Shown here piece by piece: positions 61,251 through 64,000 of a DNA stretch of 64,000 bases. This stretch comes from Euglena gracilis (Eukaryota; Euglenida; Euglenophyceae; Euglenales). The position numbers were made by a program, and so were the translations under genes. The notes below the pieces were generated by a model. It had not been told where the DNA came from, did not search any database, and saw only the letters and a list, made by a program, of their open reading frames with translations. The stretch spans positions 70,188,670-70,252,669 of the forward strand of contig CP154954.1 of assembly GCA_039621445.1 (NCBI GenBank). The letters are read 5' to 3'. Position 1 is the first letter of the stretch. The number at the start of each line of letters is the position of its first letter.

Positions 61251-64000
61251 ATGGAGGTAGGACCTGATCAACCCTGTCCCCCCTGCCCATCTGCCTTTCT
61301 GGTCGGTACCCGGAAAATTTTTGGGTCCCCCACCCCCCACTCCAACTTTCCGCTCGGAATGTTGTGCAAAGTAGGAAAGGGTTCATGGGAAAGCTGGCAA
61401 GAAAACGTATTTTCGCCAGACCCTTCACTTTGCTTACCCCCCATGGAACTTTTGGTCCAAGCGGAAATCAAAATTAAAAATTTTTGTGCAAAAGTCAAAA
61501 TTCTCGTTGACACTGATTGTCGCATTGCACTAATTTTTCGGTTCGGGTTGATACCAACCCCCCTCTTGGTGAAAGCCAAGAAGCCGATCAAAATTACGAC
61601 GGCTGACAACACCCCCATGTGCGGTGGTGACTTGGGATGCTTTTTGGACATTGTCCTACCCCTCATCCCCAAGCACCACTCACACCCCCCCCCCCAACCA
61701 CAAAATTTTCCGGATACCTGGGCATATGAATCCGGAATCCATGGTTCTGACGTAATTCTAGGATACCCCTTTTTACGTCAGCACCGGCTGGTAGTGGATT
61801 GCCACTCCCACGATTTGCGCACATCACCATTCTCCTCATTGCCCCCCAAACTCTCATCACCTGTGGCGTCAACCGCGATAGCCACCAATTTTTCCACACC
61901 GTTTTCGAAAAATTTTACCCCGTTACCAACCACACCAACCAACGTTTTCCACACCGGGTGTACCGAGAAAGTTCACCCCCTGCCCATTGACACACCAACT
62001 TCCGTTCCCCATGAGGCAGGGCAAGCGAGTAGCGGTACCCCCCTCGTTCCACTGGGTTACAAGACGAAAGCACAAAGGCCTGAAGTGATCACGGTGTCGA
62101 GTAGTCGCCCAGCTGCACTAATACCCCGTTTTCAACCAGGTGTATCGCTTTCAGACACATCTGTACACCCCCCAGCAGCTACAAAAGCGCATCCCAACTT
62201 TTACACACACCCCCACCAGACCAACATGCGCGACCAGGACCACTACTCCGACACTTCCTTCCAATGTGTGCACTGTAGGAGAATTTCCGCCCAGCCAGAT
62301 TTCGATTGTGGATGTCTAGTCCAAACACCAACACTAATCCCGATTTCGCGTAACCATACACTTGGTTGCGGATCGCAATGCGCGACCGTACATCAAGTGC
62401 TCCAACAACGAGGTATTGCCTTGTTGTTTGGGACCGCGAAATCCGTGTCACACACCTCCCCCACCTCCATTTGGCATGATATGGACTGGGTATGCACCCA
62501 TCCAACCCATCAACCCTCGGGAATGCCCCTTGGGAGTGTGGATGACACACCCTTGACCTATGTTTGCGGATCCCTGAATTGCGTTACCGCTCTTCAACCC
62601 GCGAACCAGGTCGACACCTACGCGATGCGCGTATGGAACGCCTTTAATTTTGGTCAATACCGTATTTTGGAGGAATGGTTCTCCAAAATCGCGGCTTTGG
62701 CTGATTCCTTCGATTTGTCGTTGGAAATTGATGCGTTTTCATCAAAAGCGCATGCGCGCTTGTCGCGACATTGGTCGCGACATACCAACGTATTTCTTAA
62801 GTTTTGGGGTGATACGGTGCTATGGATGCACCCTCGCCCGAAACTTATCCCGGATGTGGTGGAGAAAATCCTCTGCGATGAAGCGCGAGGAGCTCTCCTC
62901 ATACCGGTCAATCCGAATGCGGATTGGTTTCATCAATTATCCTATGTGTGTTTTCATTGGTGGGATTTACCCACTGATGTACCACTATTCGATGATTTTT
63001 GTGGTATATTATTACCACCTGTTAAAGAAATCATTTTTCGCGTTTTTTTCTTTGACGCATTCGGAATATCCGATTTGCGTGTGCCAAGATACCTTGGTAC
63101 GGATGGGGATGCCACACCCTCAACGCAGATTTCTGCGGTTATAGAGAGTGCGGACCAACACCCCAAGTCTGCTGACTATTGTTCGCGAATTACTCGCGAA
63201 TTTCATTGTGTACTGGATAATCCAGTTTACGCCTGCGACATAGACCCCGCGCGTCGCGGTCCGTTCGGTGTTTGTAAAATCGAGCTCAAGGATGGCGCTA
63301 AACCCATGCACCGGAAATTTTTCCGTTGTTCGGGTGAACGCGAACAGGCTCTCAACGAGATGATTGAGAAGCTCATCCAGCGGAAGTGGATTATCCCTTC
63401 CAAGAGCGAGTGGACATCACAAGCTTTTGTGGTGCCCAAACCTGCTGACCAGTCTGGTCAGAAGAAGTGGAGACTAGTGCTGGATTACCGGTACCTGAAC
63501 TCCCAAACGAAGGATGATCCCTTCCCGTTACCGCTGATCGAGGTTTTGATCACCAAACAATCGGATAACCGGTTGTGGTCAATATTTGATCTGGAAGACG
63601 GTTTCCATCAGATGCATTTGCATCCTGATTCGCAACCGTACACGGCATTTGTGACATCCAAGGGTGTGTACCAATGGACGGTACTCCCCATGGGTGTAAG
63701 AATGGCCCAGCCATGTTTCAACGCATGATCCAGTGGGTTTTGCGCGATTTACTGTTTGCTCTGGTGTACATCGATGATGTACTGGTGGGAACCCAACCGC
63801 CATCCGCGAAATCGGGCGAGGATATCCTCGACCCGCATTATCGCGCTGTGCAGGCGGTATTGTCCGCGTTCCAAAAGCATGTGCTTTTTGTGAAGGGTTC
63901 CAAAATGCACCTGTTTCGCAAGATTATTAAGTTTTGCGGACACATCCTGAGCAACGGGCAGTGTAAAGCCACACCCAGTAAGATGGAGGCCATTAGGAAA
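61251..64000 (+). pseudogene. pol: Element C Pol: protease, Dam-like domain, reverse transcriptase
   Basis: ATG 61251 opens 825 codons to 63728. The retropepsin-like fold has LVDTDC at residue 86-91, so the catalytic DTG/DSG is DTD (Asp87), with ILGYPF as the second strand. A Pro/Thr/His-rich linker follows. A Dam-like domain spans about 485-600: EIDAFSSKAHARLSRHW (Asp494), LWMHPRPKLIPDVVEKI with HPRP (527-530) replacing NPPF, and ALLIPV, so it is probably inactive. The RT starts at about 660: VVPKPADQSGQKKWRLVLDY, FDLEDGFHQMHLHP. One missing base near 63697 shifts the frame; the active site YIDDVLVG (Tyr codon 63767) and FCGHILSNG follow to the window edge. RNase H and integrase are beyond the window. 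Confidence 0.85.

Noticed and set aside
1-64000. CRISPR arrays, bacterial operons, phage genes
   Set aside because: No spaced direct-repeat array, no ribosome-binding-site-organised operons; all recognised genes are eukaryotic retroelement genes, and the phage-like wording is confined to the methyltransferase domains.

Overview
The window is a eukaryotic, transposon-dense region, probably from an alga or another protist. The evidence is three families of Ty3/Gypsy chromovirus-type LTR elements, one complete DIRS-type tyrosine-recombinase retrotransposon, a short hAT-like inverted-repeat family with perfect 8-bp target duplications, long ACAT microsatellites and a possible GT-AG spliced gene. 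There is no prokaryotic gene organisation and no confident host housekeeping gene. I cannot name the species. Retrotransposon-borne cytosine methyltransferases have been reported from dinoflagellates and charophyte algae, which is a hint and not an identification.

Layout. 1-5722 is a duplicated host-type module (microsatellite, inverted-repeat element, a 1.8-kb repeat called R here, a second inverted-repeat element). 5723-20620 is Gypsy element A, complete from LTR to LTR but interrupted by a second R and by several stops and frameshifts. 20621-21838 is unique sequence. 21839-26994 is a second copy of the module, whose R is split by an insertion at 26995-44472. That insertion is Gypsy element B (4-bp target duplication CTGC, 1092-bp LTRs), and one base before the end of its 3' LTR sits a 4582-bp DIRS element on the minus strand (39890-44471). 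44473-49125 holds the rest of R, a truncated second copy of element A, a fourth R and the unoccupied form of the site into which element A inserted. 49126-57000 is lower in repeats: a possible spliced gene, a minus-strand chromovirus integrase/chromodomain remnant, an unrecognised Cys-rich gene and a Dam-like methyltransferase fragment. 57000-64000 is a third Gypsy element, C, running off the right edge.

Main result. Both well-preserved Gypsy families carry a phage/virus-like C5-cytosine methyltransferase between the Gag zinc knuckle and the protease. Element B has Gag-ZnK / C5-MTase-PR-RT-RH / IN-chromodomain. Element A has Gag-ZnK / Dam-like domain plus C5-MTase / PR / RT / RH-IN-chromodomain, so two methyltransferase folds stand in tandem. 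Element C has a degenerate Dam-like domain between PR and RT, and the DIRS element has the usual Dam-like domain after its RNase H. Methyltransferase domains thus occur in four retroelement contexts here. In element B the Gag stop is a UAG followed by a G-rich spacer and a stem-loop with Pol in the same frame, a layout like gammaretroviral readthrough. In A and B the Gag frame opens inside the LTR and runs through the primer-binding site.

Nested insertions, near-identical LTRs and recombinant R copies indicate recent activity and ectopic recombination, although collapsed or misjoined repeats in the assembly could imitate parts of the layout.
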